A stretch of DNA of 64,000 bases, taken from BOG-931 sp963761525. Its GTDB lineage: Bacteria; Pseudomonadota; Alphaproteobacteria; Rhizobiales; Xanthobacteraceae. Position 1 is the first letter of the stretch. Every line of letters starts with the position of its first letter. Both the position numbers and the translations under genes were made by a program. This document shows, piece after piece, positions 10,118-18,444 of this stretch. The notes beneath the pieces are model-generated. The model was not told the DNA's origin, did no database searches, and saw nothing but the letters and a program-made list of their open reading frames with translations. The stretch is from positions 863,106 to 927,105 of the forward strand of contig CAVXHG010000002.1 of NCBI GenBank assembly GCA_963761525.1, given 5' to 3'.

Positions 10118-10807
10118 ATGACAGACGCTGGGTATTGGAACGTCGCGAGTCCGGGCTCGTTACCGGCGCGTGTCTCTCGTTACCAAAGGCGTCGCATGTT
10201 CCAGGGGTTTTTGGATAATTTAGCGCCTGCGCCGAGCGACACGATAGCGGATGTTGGAGTTACCAGTGACCGCGAACATGATCATTCCAATTACCTGGAA
10301 GCCTGGTACCCACATAAATCGCAGATCACTGCTGTCGGAATAGAAGACGCATCTTTTCTGGAGCACGTCTTTCCAGGTGTCACCTTCATCCGCGCAAGCG
10401 GCACAGCCCTTCCATTTGCAAATGACAGTTTTGATTTTGTTCACTCGAGTGCCGTGATCGAACACGCCGGCGGTTTTATACAGCAAACGCAATTGCTGTC
10501 AGAAATCTGGCGGATTGCGAGGCGAGGTGTCTTTGTGACAACGCCAAACCGCTGGTTCCCGATTGAGCTGCATACAGTGTTGCCGCTTCTTCATTATCTG
10601 CCACCGCGGCAGTACCGCTTGATCCTAAAAAAAATTGGACTGGGTTTTTTTGCTGAGGAGAGTAATCTCAATTTAATGTCGGCGCGGAGTCTTTCGCTGG
10701 CCTCGAACAATGCGGGTTTGACCAATTTCTCGGTTCGTTCGGCGCGGTTATTTGGATTGACGTCTAATCTGCTTCTAATAGCCAAGAAGACAGCGACCCC
10801 GGTGTAG
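10118..10807 (+). CDS. Class I SAM-dependent methyltransferase (Methyltransf_11-like)
   Basis: Intact frame of 229 residues. IADVGVTS occupies the motif I position, though it is poorer in glycine than usual. FANDSFDFVHSSAVIEHAG is the clear motif IV of Methyltransf_11 enzymes, and RRGVFVTTPNRWFPIE follows. The gene lies 23 bp after the C-methyltransferase, in the same direction, and probably in the same operon. The methyl acceptor is unknown. Confidence 0.75.
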   Translation: MTDAGYWNVASPGSLPARVSRYQRRRMFQGFLDNLAPAPSDTIADVGVTSDREHDHSNYLEAWYPHKSQITAVGIEDASFLEHVFPGVTFIRASGTALPFANDSFDFVHSSAVIEHAGGFIQQTQLLSEIWRIARRGVFVTTPNRWFPIELHTVLPLLHYLPPRQYRLILKKIGLGFFAEESNLNLMSARSLSLASNNAGLTNFSVRSARLFGLTSNLLLIAKKTATPV

Positions 10808-10835
10808 CGATTACGCATGTCAAACCAAATTCGGA

Positions 10836-11687
10836 ATGCTGAAAGTTATGAGTAGCACTATCCAATCCCCGCAAGGCCGCGCAGAAATTGTCATGACTCC
10901 GGCTGCTGCAAAACTGCATGACGTTGCAGGCCTACTTAGTCCCAAATCCACGGCCGCTTTGGATGTGACCATTTTCGTTTCGTGTTACAACGAAAAAGAG
11001 CACATCATTAAAACAATCAATAATGTAACGGCGGCATTTGCCGAACTAGGGTTTCTGACCTACGAAATAATTATCATCGATGATTGTTCAAGCGACGGAT
11101 CGCCATCGATCATCGAAGGCTATGTACTGCAACATCCCGATCAGAGAATTATTTTTCGCAAGAATTTCATCAATACCGGCTGGGCGCAAAATTACATCGA
11201 CGCCGCGTTCATCGGCGCCGGCAAATACTACAGGGTCGTGTGCGGCGACGAATCGGAGCCCAAGGAAACGCTCGTCGAAGTGTTCAAGCATCTTGGTGAG
11301 GCGGATATTTTGATTCCTTATTACGCCACAACTGAAGGGCGCAGTACTTATCGGCTCTTATTGTCGAGGGTTTATACCGCGGTTGTGAACGGTTTGAGCG
11401 GGTTTAATCTTCAATATTACAACGGGCTGCATGTCCATCTTCGATATAATGTTATGCGTTGGCACTCAAACACGCGAGGCTTTGGCTTCCAGGCCGACAT
11501 CCTTTGCTTGCTGCTTGGGCGCGGGTTTTCCTATCGAGAAATTCCGGTCGCGACGATAGAGCGCAAAAGCGGCCGGTCAACCGCCCTGGGTTTTCGCAAT
11601 TTTTTATCGGTAGCGCATACCTTGTTCGACATTTTGGCGCGACGAATAGCCAACAAAATCTACGCTACGAAGAAGCCAAAATCATAA
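10836..11687 (+). CDS. Glycosyltransferase family 2
   Basis: Intact protein of 283 residues with the GT-A fold of family 2. The nucleotide-binding start FVSCYNEKEHI follows a leader of about 45 residues, and EIIIIDDCSSDGS is the first acidic motif. The usual DxD region reads CGDESEP. There is no hydrophobic C-terminal anchor. It probably transfers a sugar to a lipid-linked or growing polysaccharide acceptor on the cytoplasmic face. It ends only seven bases from the convergent methyltransferase gene. The start may be the ATG at 10848, four codons further in. Confidence 0.82.
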   Translation: MLKVMSSTIQSPQGRAEIVMTPAAAKLHDVAGLLSPKSTAALDVTIFVSCYNEKEHIIKTINNVTAAFAELGFLTYEIIIIDDCSSDGSPSIIEGYVLQHPDQRIIFRKNFINTGWAQNYIDAAFIGAGKYYRVVCGDESEPKETLVEVFKHLGEADILIPYYATTEGRSTYRLLLSRVYTAVVNGLSGFNLQYYNGLHVHLRYNVMRWHSNTRGFGFQADILCLLLGRGFSYREIPVATIERKSGRSTALGFRNFLSVAHTLFDILARRIANKIYATKKPKS

Positions 11688-11694
11688 TTTCGAA

Positions 11695-13143
11695 TTAGCC
11701 CCGTTCGGTGGTCAGGCCGTAAAGACCCACCGTACATAGGACTTTCCAAAAGCGGCTCGCCTCAATCATTGGCTCGAATCGCCTCAGTCGCTGATAGATC
11801 GACGTCGGCGTAAAGTTTGGAAAAATATTCATTTGGCGATGTTCGCTGATCTTCCAGCCGGCTTTTTCGAAGATTGCGAGTAGCTCTTCGGTGCGAAAGC
11901 TGTCTTCCCCGGCGGCTCGATATGATGGGGTAAATTCCAATGCCTTTCTGACCAGGTTGTTTCCGTTCGGCTCAAGAACGATCATCTTGCTGGTATGTCG
12001 TGCCAGTGCCTCTACGATATAAGGCGTCGCCGTTTTTACATGGTGCAAAATTCCTATAAGGAATGCCGCGTCGTACTGCGGCAATAAGTCATAATTCAAC
12101 GTGACGAGGTCCACCGCACGAAATATCGTCTGTTCACGCGCTTCTGATTGTGCTCGCTGAACCGATGCATCTGATTTATCGAGGCCTTCTACCAATCGAT
12201 AGTGAGCCGTCAGAACTTGATTGGCGAACGCACCGTCACCGCAGCCGAAATCGAGTACATGCCCGTTCGCGGGTACGCCAAGGGCATTTGCGATGTCGAT
12301 TGCCTGTTGCCAGCAGCGGCCGCGTACGTGGGATTCAACGTCAGAACTCCAGGTACATCGCTTGGCCATAGCCCTTTGCGCCGGCCTCATCCCAATACGC
12401 ATCACCTCTGTTTTGGTTTTTGACCATCGGCGAGCCCCGTCATTTTCCTCTATACGCACCGCCACTTGTTGGCGAGCAAATCCTAAATAGCTATATTTGA
12501 TGCCATGCTCAGCTACGATTTCCCGAAAAGCCTTGAACTCATGGTGCTCCCAGTTTGGATAGTTGAAATATTCATCAAACAAAATAATCGTCCCGCTTTT
12601 GAGGCGGGGCGCTAGCAAGGAAAGAACCGTCTTGCTCGCGCTATACAAATCGCAATCGAGATGGATAAATGCCACTTGGCCAGGGTTCCGATCCAGCCAT
12701 TGCGGTAGTATCTGATCAAAGTACCCTTGGTGCAAAGCCACGTTGGACGGTACGCGAGGGAGTCGCCCCTTTACGTCGAAGGCTTTCTTTCCCAAATTGA
12801 AACCTGACCATGCCTCGGGTAATCCCTGAAAACTGTCGAAGCCGTGGATTGTATTTTGACCGATTCTCCCGGCGATAAATCTGATTGTACCACCCGTAAA
12901 GACACCAAATTCAAGATAAAATCCTTCGATTGCCACTGCGCTTAATGAAAACTCGATCAGCTCTCGTTGGGTGTCAAATCCCAAGGCGTCGGGCATCTTG
13001 TTTTCAATATAGTCAACGGATCGCTCCAACGCGCGTAGTGAACGCTGTCGCGCAGGGTGAATCCGGCCGATATCCGAAAGCTGATATATACCGCATACAA
13101 TCTTGTAGAGCATATATTTCAATCTGAAGTTCGTGACCAGCAT
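11695..13143 (-). CDS. TylF/MycF-like O-methyltransferase joined to a second class I methyltransferase
   Basis: One 482-residue frame holds two methyltransferases. The N-terminal one resembles TylF/MycF macrocin O-methyltransferases: FYLEFGVFTGGTIRFIA near residues 75-90, then FDSFQGLPE and FIHLDCDLY. The second starts about residue 248 (ATG at 12402) with VLDFGCGDGAFANQV and ILHHVKTA. Removing one base from the TTTT at 12443-12446 would end the first protein with a TGA at 12402-12404 that overlaps the second ATG (TGATG). Two coupled genes are therefore as likely as a true fusion. Confidence 0.75.
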   Translation of the reverse strand: MLVTNFRLKYMLYKIVCGIYQLSDIGRIHPARQRSLRALERSVDYIENKMPDALGFDTQRELIEFSLSAVAIEGFYLEFGVFTGGTIRFIAGRIGQNTIHGFDSFQGLPEAWSGFNLGKKAFDVKGRLPRVPSNVALHQGYFDQILPQWLDRNPGQVAFIHLDCDLYSASKTVLSLLAPRLKSGTIILFDEYFNYPNWEHHEFKAFREIVAEHGIKYSYLGFARQQVAVRIEENDGARRWSKTKTEVMRIGMRPAQRAMAKRCTWSSDVESHVRGRCWQQAIDIANALGVPANGHVLDFGCGDGAFANQVLTAHYRLVEGLDKSDASVQRAQSEAREQTIFRAVDLVTLNYDLLPQYDAAFLIGILHHVKTATPYIVEALARHTSKMIVLEPNGNNLVRKALEFTPSYRAAGEDSFRTEELLAIFEKAGWKISEHRQMNIFPNFTPTSIYQRLRRFEPMIEASRFWKVLCTVGLYGLTTERG

Positions 13144-13539
13144 GGAAATTCCGTTGTAAGAACACTCTTCACGCAGAGGCTTTGAGGCTACGACGTTTGT
13201 GAATCAATCACTAGGGTTTGAAAAGTAGTTTTATCGAAAGAGTGGATTTACACCGCGCATTCACGAGCAACAAAACACTTTCCAAACTTTATACCGGGCT
13301 GGGCCATGAAGCTATTCGAGCCTTTTCAGCCCTTAATTGAGGGCACGCCTGTCTTGCTCGACCTTCCGCACCAATAATCTCTACGGCAGCACCTGAACGG
13401 GCATGGCTTTAGCTACGCGAGCGATCGATAAGCTTATCACGCTTCCTTGGTCGCGGTGAGCGTCTCAACGAAAAAGCTCAACTGACTTCCTTTGCCTCCC
13501 ATGTTGTTTGGCTTTGGCTCATAGTTGTTTGGCTTTGGC
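13144..13539. other. Non-coding stretch
   Basis: About 400 bp upstream of the minus-strand double methyltransferase. It should contain that gene's promoter. A 22-codon plus-strand reading from an ATG at 13306 looks slightly gene-like but ends quickly, and I do not call it. A 21-bp tandem repeat begins at 13503. Confidence 0.4.
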
Positions 13540-13544
13540 TCATA
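13503..13544. repeat. Perfect 21-bp tandem duplication
   Basis: The unit GTTGTTTGGCTTTGGCTCATA occurs twice head to tail (13503-13523 and 13524-13544). It covers the stop codon of the membrane protein gene that ends at 13540, so the second stop-containing copy lies just downstream. It is probably a slippage duplication. Confidence 0.9.
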
Positions 13545-14025
13545 ATTTTCGGATTACATCGATACTTTTGGCCAGCATAAGAACGGGTGATGAGCGTATT
13601 CGCCATTTTCCGTCGGCAAGTATGATCTGACCGCTGTTCTGCAGACGGGTCAATCGCCTTTGCAAGCGCTCCGATTCAGGATAGCCCGCAACCAATTTTG
13701 ACATCGGCATTGAGCCGCTAGCGTGCAGCAATTGCCGAAGGATTCGTATTCGCAAAGATGTAATGTTCAGATTTAGAAACGCCCAAAAACAAAACGACAG
13801 CCCAAGATACGTTCCAATTTGCGAAACGGCTAAATCGACAGCGTTGCTCCGGTCGCTCCAGACCACGCCAACGGACCAAGCTGCGACGGCTACAAGTCCG
13901 AAAGACAAACCCGCGATAATGGAGCCAGCTAGTCCTATTCCGAAGAGCCGCCTCGACATAATATGTCCCAGACAATTGGTAACAGCAGCCCCGAGCGGAC
14001 CGACTATGGCTAGAAAAGATGTCAC
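13540..14025 (-). CDS. Hypothetical inner-membrane protein with a C-terminal winged-helix-like tail
   Basis: This 161-residue protein has three predicted membrane segments (about residues 2-21, 30-55 and 70-90). A basic C-terminal part follows with LRIRILRQLL, then ERLQRRLTRLQNSGQI and DGKWRI, which looks like a small winged-helix (MarR-like wing) region on the cytoplasmic side. I do not recognise the family function. It stands alone between the methyltransferase block and the plus-strand heptose block, and its stop lies in a 21-bp tandem duplication. Confidence 0.6.
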   Translation of the reverse strand: MTSFLAIVGPLGAAVTNCLGHIMSRRLFGIGLAGSIIAGLSFGLVAVAAWSVGVVWSDRSNAVDLAVSQIGTYLGLSFCFWAFLNLNITSLRIRILRQLLHASGSMPMSKLVAGYPESERLQRRLTRLQNSGQIILADGKWRIRSSPVLMLAKSIDVIRKL

Positions 14026-14163
14026 CTAACCCCATCTTGGCAAGTCAAACAACACCGCGCCAAGCTCGAATATGCGACGGACGTACCCATGGATTGTGTT
14101 GAGATCGTTGCATGCGCTTAGCGACGAGGCTTAATTGCAGGGGAGAATCAAGGGAGAAGTACG

Positions 14164-15162
14164 GTGCTCGATCTGGTTACTGGCGGGGCAGGGTTCATCG
14201 GCAGCCATCTGGTCGATGCTCTTTTGAGCAAAGGTCGGCGCGTTCGCGTGCTGGATAATTTCGCGATAGGCCGCCGCGAGAATTTGGCGCAACACGCCAA
14301 TAATGCCAATCTCGAGATCATCGAGGGCGACGTCGCCGATAAGGCCGTTTGCCTGCAGGCGTGCGCCGGGGTGGAGCGTGTGTTCCATCTGGCAGCGCGA
14401 GCCGATATCGTGCCGTCAATCCAGGAACCGGAGGCTTATTTTCGCGCCAACGTTGACGGCACATTCGCCATGCTCGAGGCGGCACGCCGCCATCAGGTAA
14501 AGCGCTTCGTGTACGTGGCTTCCTCTTCTTGCTACGGAATTCCCGACGTTTATCCGACTCCGGAGACGGCGCCTGCCGACGCGAGATATCCGTATGCGTT
14601 GACGAAATATCTCGGCGAACAGCTCGTCCAGCATTGGGCGCAGGTCTATCGGCTATCAACGGTTTCGTTGCGCTTCTTCAATGTGTTCGGGCCTCGTGCC
14701 CGAACCAGTGGAACTTATGGAGCGGTGTTTGGGGTGTTCCTGGCTCAACTCCTGGCTGGCAAGCCGCTTACGATCGTGGGCGACGGCACCCAGACGCGAG
14801 ACTTCACCTATGTCAGCGATGTGGTTGATGCCCTCCAAGTCGCGGCAGCAAGCACTATAAGCGGCGAAATATACAACGTCGGTAGTGGACGGCCGGTCAG
14901 CGTCAATGAACTGGTGGCCGAGCTTGGTTCACCTCCGACGGTTAATATCCCTAAACGCCCCGGCGAGCCCGATTGTACTTTCGCCGATATAAGCAAGATT
15001 CGCAGGGATTTAGGTTGGGAACCGAAAGTAAAGTTCTCTAGTGGCGTCAAGGTCATGCGTGATAATATTGACTTCTGGCGTAGTGCCCCGGTATGGACTG
15101 CTTCGAGTATCGAACAAGCTACCGCTGACTGGTTCAAATTTCTCGGTCCGGCGCAGACTTAG
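14164..15162 (+). CDS. NAD-dependent epimerase/dehydratase (UDP-glucose 4-epimerase-like)
   Basis: Extended SDR of 332 residues, starting at a GTG (14164) close to a GGAGAA. TGGAGFIG at 6-13 binds NAD. The catalytic Ser is in SSSCYG (about 120-125), and Tyr144/Lys148 form YALTK. FNVFGPRA and RDFTYVSDV are typical of GalE/WbpP-like UDP-sugar 4-epimerases. It opens a collinear plus-strand run of heptose and sugar genes to 25.7 kb. The exact nucleotide sugar is not determinable from sequence. Confidence 0.85.
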   Translation: MLDLVTGGAGFIGSHLVDALLSKGRRVRVLDNFAIGRRENLAQHANNANLEIIEGDVADKAVCLQACAGVERVFHLAARADIVPSIQEPEAYFRANVDGTFAMLEAARRHQVKRFVYVASSSCYGIPDVYPTPETAPADARYPYALTKYLGEQLVQHWAQVYRLSTVSLRFFNVFGPRARTSGTYGAVFGVFLAQLLAGKPLTIVGDGTQTRDFTYVSDVVDALQVAAASTISGEIYNVGSGRPVSVNELVAELGSPPTVNIPKRPGEPDCTFADISKIRRDLGWEPKVKFSSGVKVMRDNIDFWRSAPVWTASSIEQATADWFKFLGPAQT

Positions 15163-15205
15163 AGTCTCGGTTCGATAGCCCAAAAAGGCTGGTTTGGGGT
15201 CCTAG

Positions 15206-16780
15206 ATGGAAGGCAGCATCGTCAAGCTATCCAAGGCCCCCTGGACGGCAGTAACTCCGCGCGACAAGGTTCGGACAGTTTCTGAATTGGCGGCTATCAC
15301 AGAGCAGCTGCGGCGCTCCGGAAAGAAGGTGGTGCATGCGCACGGCACCTTTGATTTGCTGCATGTCGGTCACGTCAGGCACCTGGAAGCGGCAAGAGAA
15401 CTAGGCGACATCCTCGTCGTCACGCTGACCGCTGATCGCTTTGTTAATAAAGGACCGGGCCGTCCCGTTTTTGGCGAGACCCTGCGCGCCGAAATGCTGG
15501 CGAACTTGCAATACGTGGATTGGGTCGGGATCAACGACTCGCCTGATGCGATTGCCGCGCTCGAATCGATTCGCCCAGACATCTATGTCAAAGGTTCGGA
15601 CTACCAGGATCCACAAGGCGACGTTACCGGCAAGATTACTTACGAGCGCGAGGCTGTCGAAAAGCATGGTGGCCGGATTCATTTTACCGATGAACTCGTG
15701 TTCAGCTCGACCGAACTAATCAATCGTCACTTCAACGTATTTGAGCCCCATGTTCGGGATCATCTCGACTCGCTGCGCACCGACGGAGGCTTGGCCGAAC
15801 TGACCAGTCTGATCGATCGGGTCCGCGACTACCGTGTCGTGCTGGTCGGCGATACGATCATCGACGAATATCATTACGTTCTGCCGATGGGGAAGCCGCC
15901 GAAGGAGAACATCATCGCGACCCGGCTGCAGGATCGCGAGGTTTTCGCCGGCGGCATCATCGCCGCCGCAAATCATGTCGCGTCCTTCTGCAAGGAAGTA
16001 GAGGTCATCACCAGTCTCGGCGCGTCTGACAGCCATGAAGACCTGATCCGCGCCACGCTGCATCCCAACGTCAAATTGCATGTCGTCAAACGGCCCGGCG
16101 TGCCCACAACCATCAAGCGCCGGTTTGTCGATCCGTCCTATATGCGCAAGCTGTTCGAAGTCTACGTTATGGATGACGAGCCTTTGACGCGGGATCTGCA
16201 AGCCGAACTCGATCAACTGATCGCCGAGCGCGCTCCCGAAAGCGACGTGGTCATTGTCGCGGATTTTGGTCACGGTCTGATCGGCGAGTCGACGATCGCG
16301 ACCTTGACCGCGACTGCGCCGTTTCTGGCCGTGAACACCCAGACCAACAGCGGCAACATGGGCTATAACCTGATTACGCGTTACAGCCGGGCCGATTATG
16401 TCTGCATTGACGCTCCTGAGGCGCGTTTGGCTGTGAGCGATCGAGTTTCGAAGATCGGCGATATCGCGCACCGCCTGGTCGACGATCGGATAGACTGTTC
16501 CAAGCTTGTCATTACCCACGGCAAGCACGGCTGCGTTACCTACGAACGCGGCAACATCGTCCATACGATTCCCGCGGTCGCCCGGAAGGTCGTCGACACT
16601 GTCGGGGCAGGTGACGCGTTTCTCGCCGTAACGGCGCCGCTGGTGGCTGCCGGGGGGCGCATGGATCGCGTCGGGTTTATCGGCAACGTCGTGGGCGCAC
16701 TTAAGGTTGAAATTGTCGGCCATCGTCAATCCATTGATAAAGCTGCGGTCATCAAGGGCCTCACTGGATTGCTCAAGTAA
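15206..16780 (+). CDS. Bifunctional heptose nucleotidyltransferase-kinase, HldE-like with swapped domain order
   Basis: This intact 524-residue protein has a cytidylyltransferase-type domain first (HGTFDLLHVGH at 46-56, with the HxGH pair) and a PfkB-type sugar kinase second (from about residue 205; NTQTNSGNMGYN, then VDTVGAGDAF near 463-472). E. coli HldE (RfaE) has kinase then adenylyltransferase, so the order here is reversed. HldE-type enzymes phosphorylate heptose-7-phosphate at C1 and later form the nucleotide heptose. The next gene is gmhA, 14 bp downstream, which supports a heptose role. The nucleotide used is not certain. Confidence 0.85.
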   Translation: MEGSIVKLSKAPWTAVTPRDKVRTVSELAAITEQLRRSGKKVVHAHGTFDLLHVGHVRHLEAARELGDILVVTLTADRFVNKGPGRPVFGETLRAEMLANLQYVDWVGINDSPDAIAALESIRPDIYVKGSDYQDPQGDVTGKITYEREAVEKHGGRIHFTDELVFSSTELINRHFNVFEPHVRDHLDSLRTDGGLAELTSLIDRVRDYRVVLVGDTIIDEYHYVLPMGKPPKENIIATRLQDREVFAGGIIAAANHVASFCKEVEVITSLGASDSHEDLIRATLHPNVKLHVVKRPGVPTTIKRRFVDPSYMRKLFEVYVMDDEPLTRDLQAELDQLIAERAPESDVVIVADFGHGLIGESTIATLTATAPFLAVNTQTNSGNMGYNLITRYSRADYVCIDAPEARLAVSDRVSKIGDIAHRLVDDRIDCSKLVITHGKHGCVTYERGNIVHTIPAVARKVVDTVGAGDAFLAVTAPLVAAGGRMDRVGFIGNVVGALKVEIVGHRQSIDKAAVIKGLTGLLK

Positions 16781-16794
16781 GGAGTTCAAGTCCG

Positions 16795-17379
16795 GTGACT
16801 AATCTCATAAATCATTACTTCGACACTCTCGCCGGCGCTATTCGCGACGTTGAGGTGACGGATGCAAACGGCAAGGCGATGGCGGTTGAGGATGCGTTTG
16901 ATCGTGTCCGCAAATCGTCTCATCGCGTCCACGACGCCGGCAAGAAAATTCTTTTTATCGGCAATGGCGGCAGTGCTGGAATTGCCAGTCATCTTGCAAT
17001 CGACTTCACCAAGAACGGTAAGTTGCGCTCTTTGGCGTTCAACGACCCGTCGGCGCTGACGGCGCTTGGCAACGATCTCGGCTACGAGAACGTTTTTGCC
17101 AAACAGATCGAATATCACGCCACTCCCGGCGATATGGTGATCGCGATCAGCAGCTCGGGGAAGTCACCCAATATCCTCGCCGGTGTATCCACAGCACGCC
17201 AGCATGGTTGCGAGATCGTGACGTTTTCGGGCTTTACAGAAACCAACGATCTGCGCAAAACCGGTGACGTGAACTTTTACGTCCGCGCCACGGAATATGG
17301 CTTTGTCGAGGTTGCGCACCTGTCGATTTGCCATGCCATTCTTGACCTCGACATGGGGTGGGGCGCCGCGAAAAGATAA
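16795..17379 (+). CDS. gmhA: SIS-domain sedoheptulose-7-phosphate isomerase (GmhA-like)
   Basis: The protein has 194 residues, the normal GmhA length. The SIS domain shows FIGNGGSAGIASHLA, and the second phosphate loop is ISSSGKSPNI. GmhA converts sedoheptulose-7-phosphate to D-glycero-D-manno-heptose-7-phosphate, the first committed step to activated heptoses. It sits directly behind the HldE-like gene (a GGAG lies just before the GTG at 16795) and ahead of a second sugar epimerase. The transketolase at 22.7-24.5 kb could supply its substrate. Confidence 0.87.
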   Translation: MTNLINHYFDTLAGAIRDVEVTDANGKAMAVEDAFDRVRKSSHRVHDAGKKILFIGNGGSAGIASHLAIDFTKNGKLRSLAFNDPSALTALGNDLGYENVFAKQIEYHATPGDMVIAISSSGKSPNILAGVSTARQHGCEIVTFSGFTETNDLRKTGDVNFYVRATEYGFVEVAHLSICHAILDLDMGWGAAKR

Positions 17380-17403
17380 ATTCGTTTTGGTGCAGAAAAG
17401 CGA

Positions 17404-18411
17404 TTGGGAATGGCAAAACTCTTCAAGCGAGTCATGGTTACGGGCGGTGCCGGTTACGTCGGTTCGAACCTTGTTCCAAAGCTGCTTGCCGCCGGTTACG
17501 GCGTGACGGTGCTCGACCTCTATATCTACGGCGACGACATCTTCTCTGCCTATGGGGACAATCCTGACCTTCGCGAAGTCAAAGGCGACTTGCGCAGCGC
17601 CGGGACAGTGGCCGATGCTCTAACCGGCTGTGACGCGGTTATTCATCTCGCCTGCATTTCGAATGATCCGTCCTTCGATCTCGATCCGGGACTTGGCAAG
17701 TCAATCAATTACGACTGTTTCCGGCCGCTGGTTAAGGCGGCCAAAGATGCCGGCGTCCGGCGGTTCATTTATGCTTCGTCGTCCTCGGTCTATGGGATCA
17801 AGGCGGGCGGAGACGTAACGGAGGACCTCCCGCTAGAGCCTTTGACGGATTATTCAAAATACAAGGCGCTGTGCGAGGACGTGTTGAACGAAGAGGCCGA
17901 GTCCGGCTTCACAACGATAACGCTGCGGCCTGCAACCATTTGCGGTTATGCACCGCGGTTGCGTCTCGATCTTACGGTCAACATCCTTACCAATCTCGCG
18001 GTCAATAAGGGTTGCATCACGGTCTTCGGAGGCGAGCAATTGCGCCCGAACCTCCACGTCGACGATATGACCGACTTGTACCTGAAATTGCTCGAAGCTC
18101 CTGACAGTGCGGTCGATCGCAAGACCTGGAACGCCGGCTATCATAATCTCAAGGTCATGCAGATCGCAGAGATGGTGCGTGAAAAGATCGGCGATCGGGT
18201 CGAGATCGTCGTTACTCCGACCAACGATCACCGATCCTATCACGTCTCGTCGGCCCGCATCCAAAAGGAATTTGGTTTCAGTCCGCAGCGAACGGTTGAA
18301 GATGCCATAGTCGGATTGAAAAGCGCATTCGACGCCGGAAAAATTCCAAATTCGATGCTGGATGATCGCTACTATAATATAAAACGTATGCAAAGCGTCC
18401 GCCTGCGATAA
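17404..18411 (+). CDS. NAD-dependent sugar-nucleotide epimerase/dehydratase
   Basis: Extended SDR of 335 residues. TGGAGYVG at 13-20 binds NAD, IYASSSSVYG carries the catalytic Ser, and YSKYK gives the Tyr/Lys pair. LRPATICGYAPRLRLD and NLHVDDM are typical of the heptose/hexose epimerases annotated next to gmhA in polysaccharide loci. Start alternatives exist at Met3 and around residue 11. It probably epimerises or dehydrates the nucleotide heptose made by the preceding two genes; this is inferred from position. Confidence 0.83.
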   Translation: MGMAKLFKRVMVTGGAGYVGSNLVPKLLAAGYGVTVLDLYIYGDDIFSAYGDNPDLREVKGDLRSAGTVADALTGCDAVIHLACISNDPSFDLDPGLGKSINYDCFRPLVKAAKDAGVRRFIYASSSSVYGIKAGGDVTEDLPLEPLTDYSKYKALCEDVLNEEAESGFTTITLRPATICGYAPRLRLDLTVNILTNLAVNKGCITVFGGEQLRPNLHVDDMTDLYLKLLEAPDSAVDRKTWNAGYHNLKVMQIAEMVREKIGDRVEIVVTPTNDHRSYHVSSARIQKEFGFSPQRTVEDAIVGLKSAFDAGKIPNSMLDDRYYNIKRMQSVRLR

Positions 18412-18444
18412 CACGATGACGCGCGAGATTTGGCTGGGGCAACG

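Noticed and set aside
13306..13374. 22-codon reading MKLFEPFQPLIEGTP...
   Set aside because: Looks slightly like a gene start, but it stops at once and no other frame continues it convincingly.
15716..16789. 357-codon frame antisense to the HldE-like gene
   Set aside because: Long, but it mirrors the codon structure of the intact enzyme; its translation has no domain pattern and is rich in residues typical of antisense frames.
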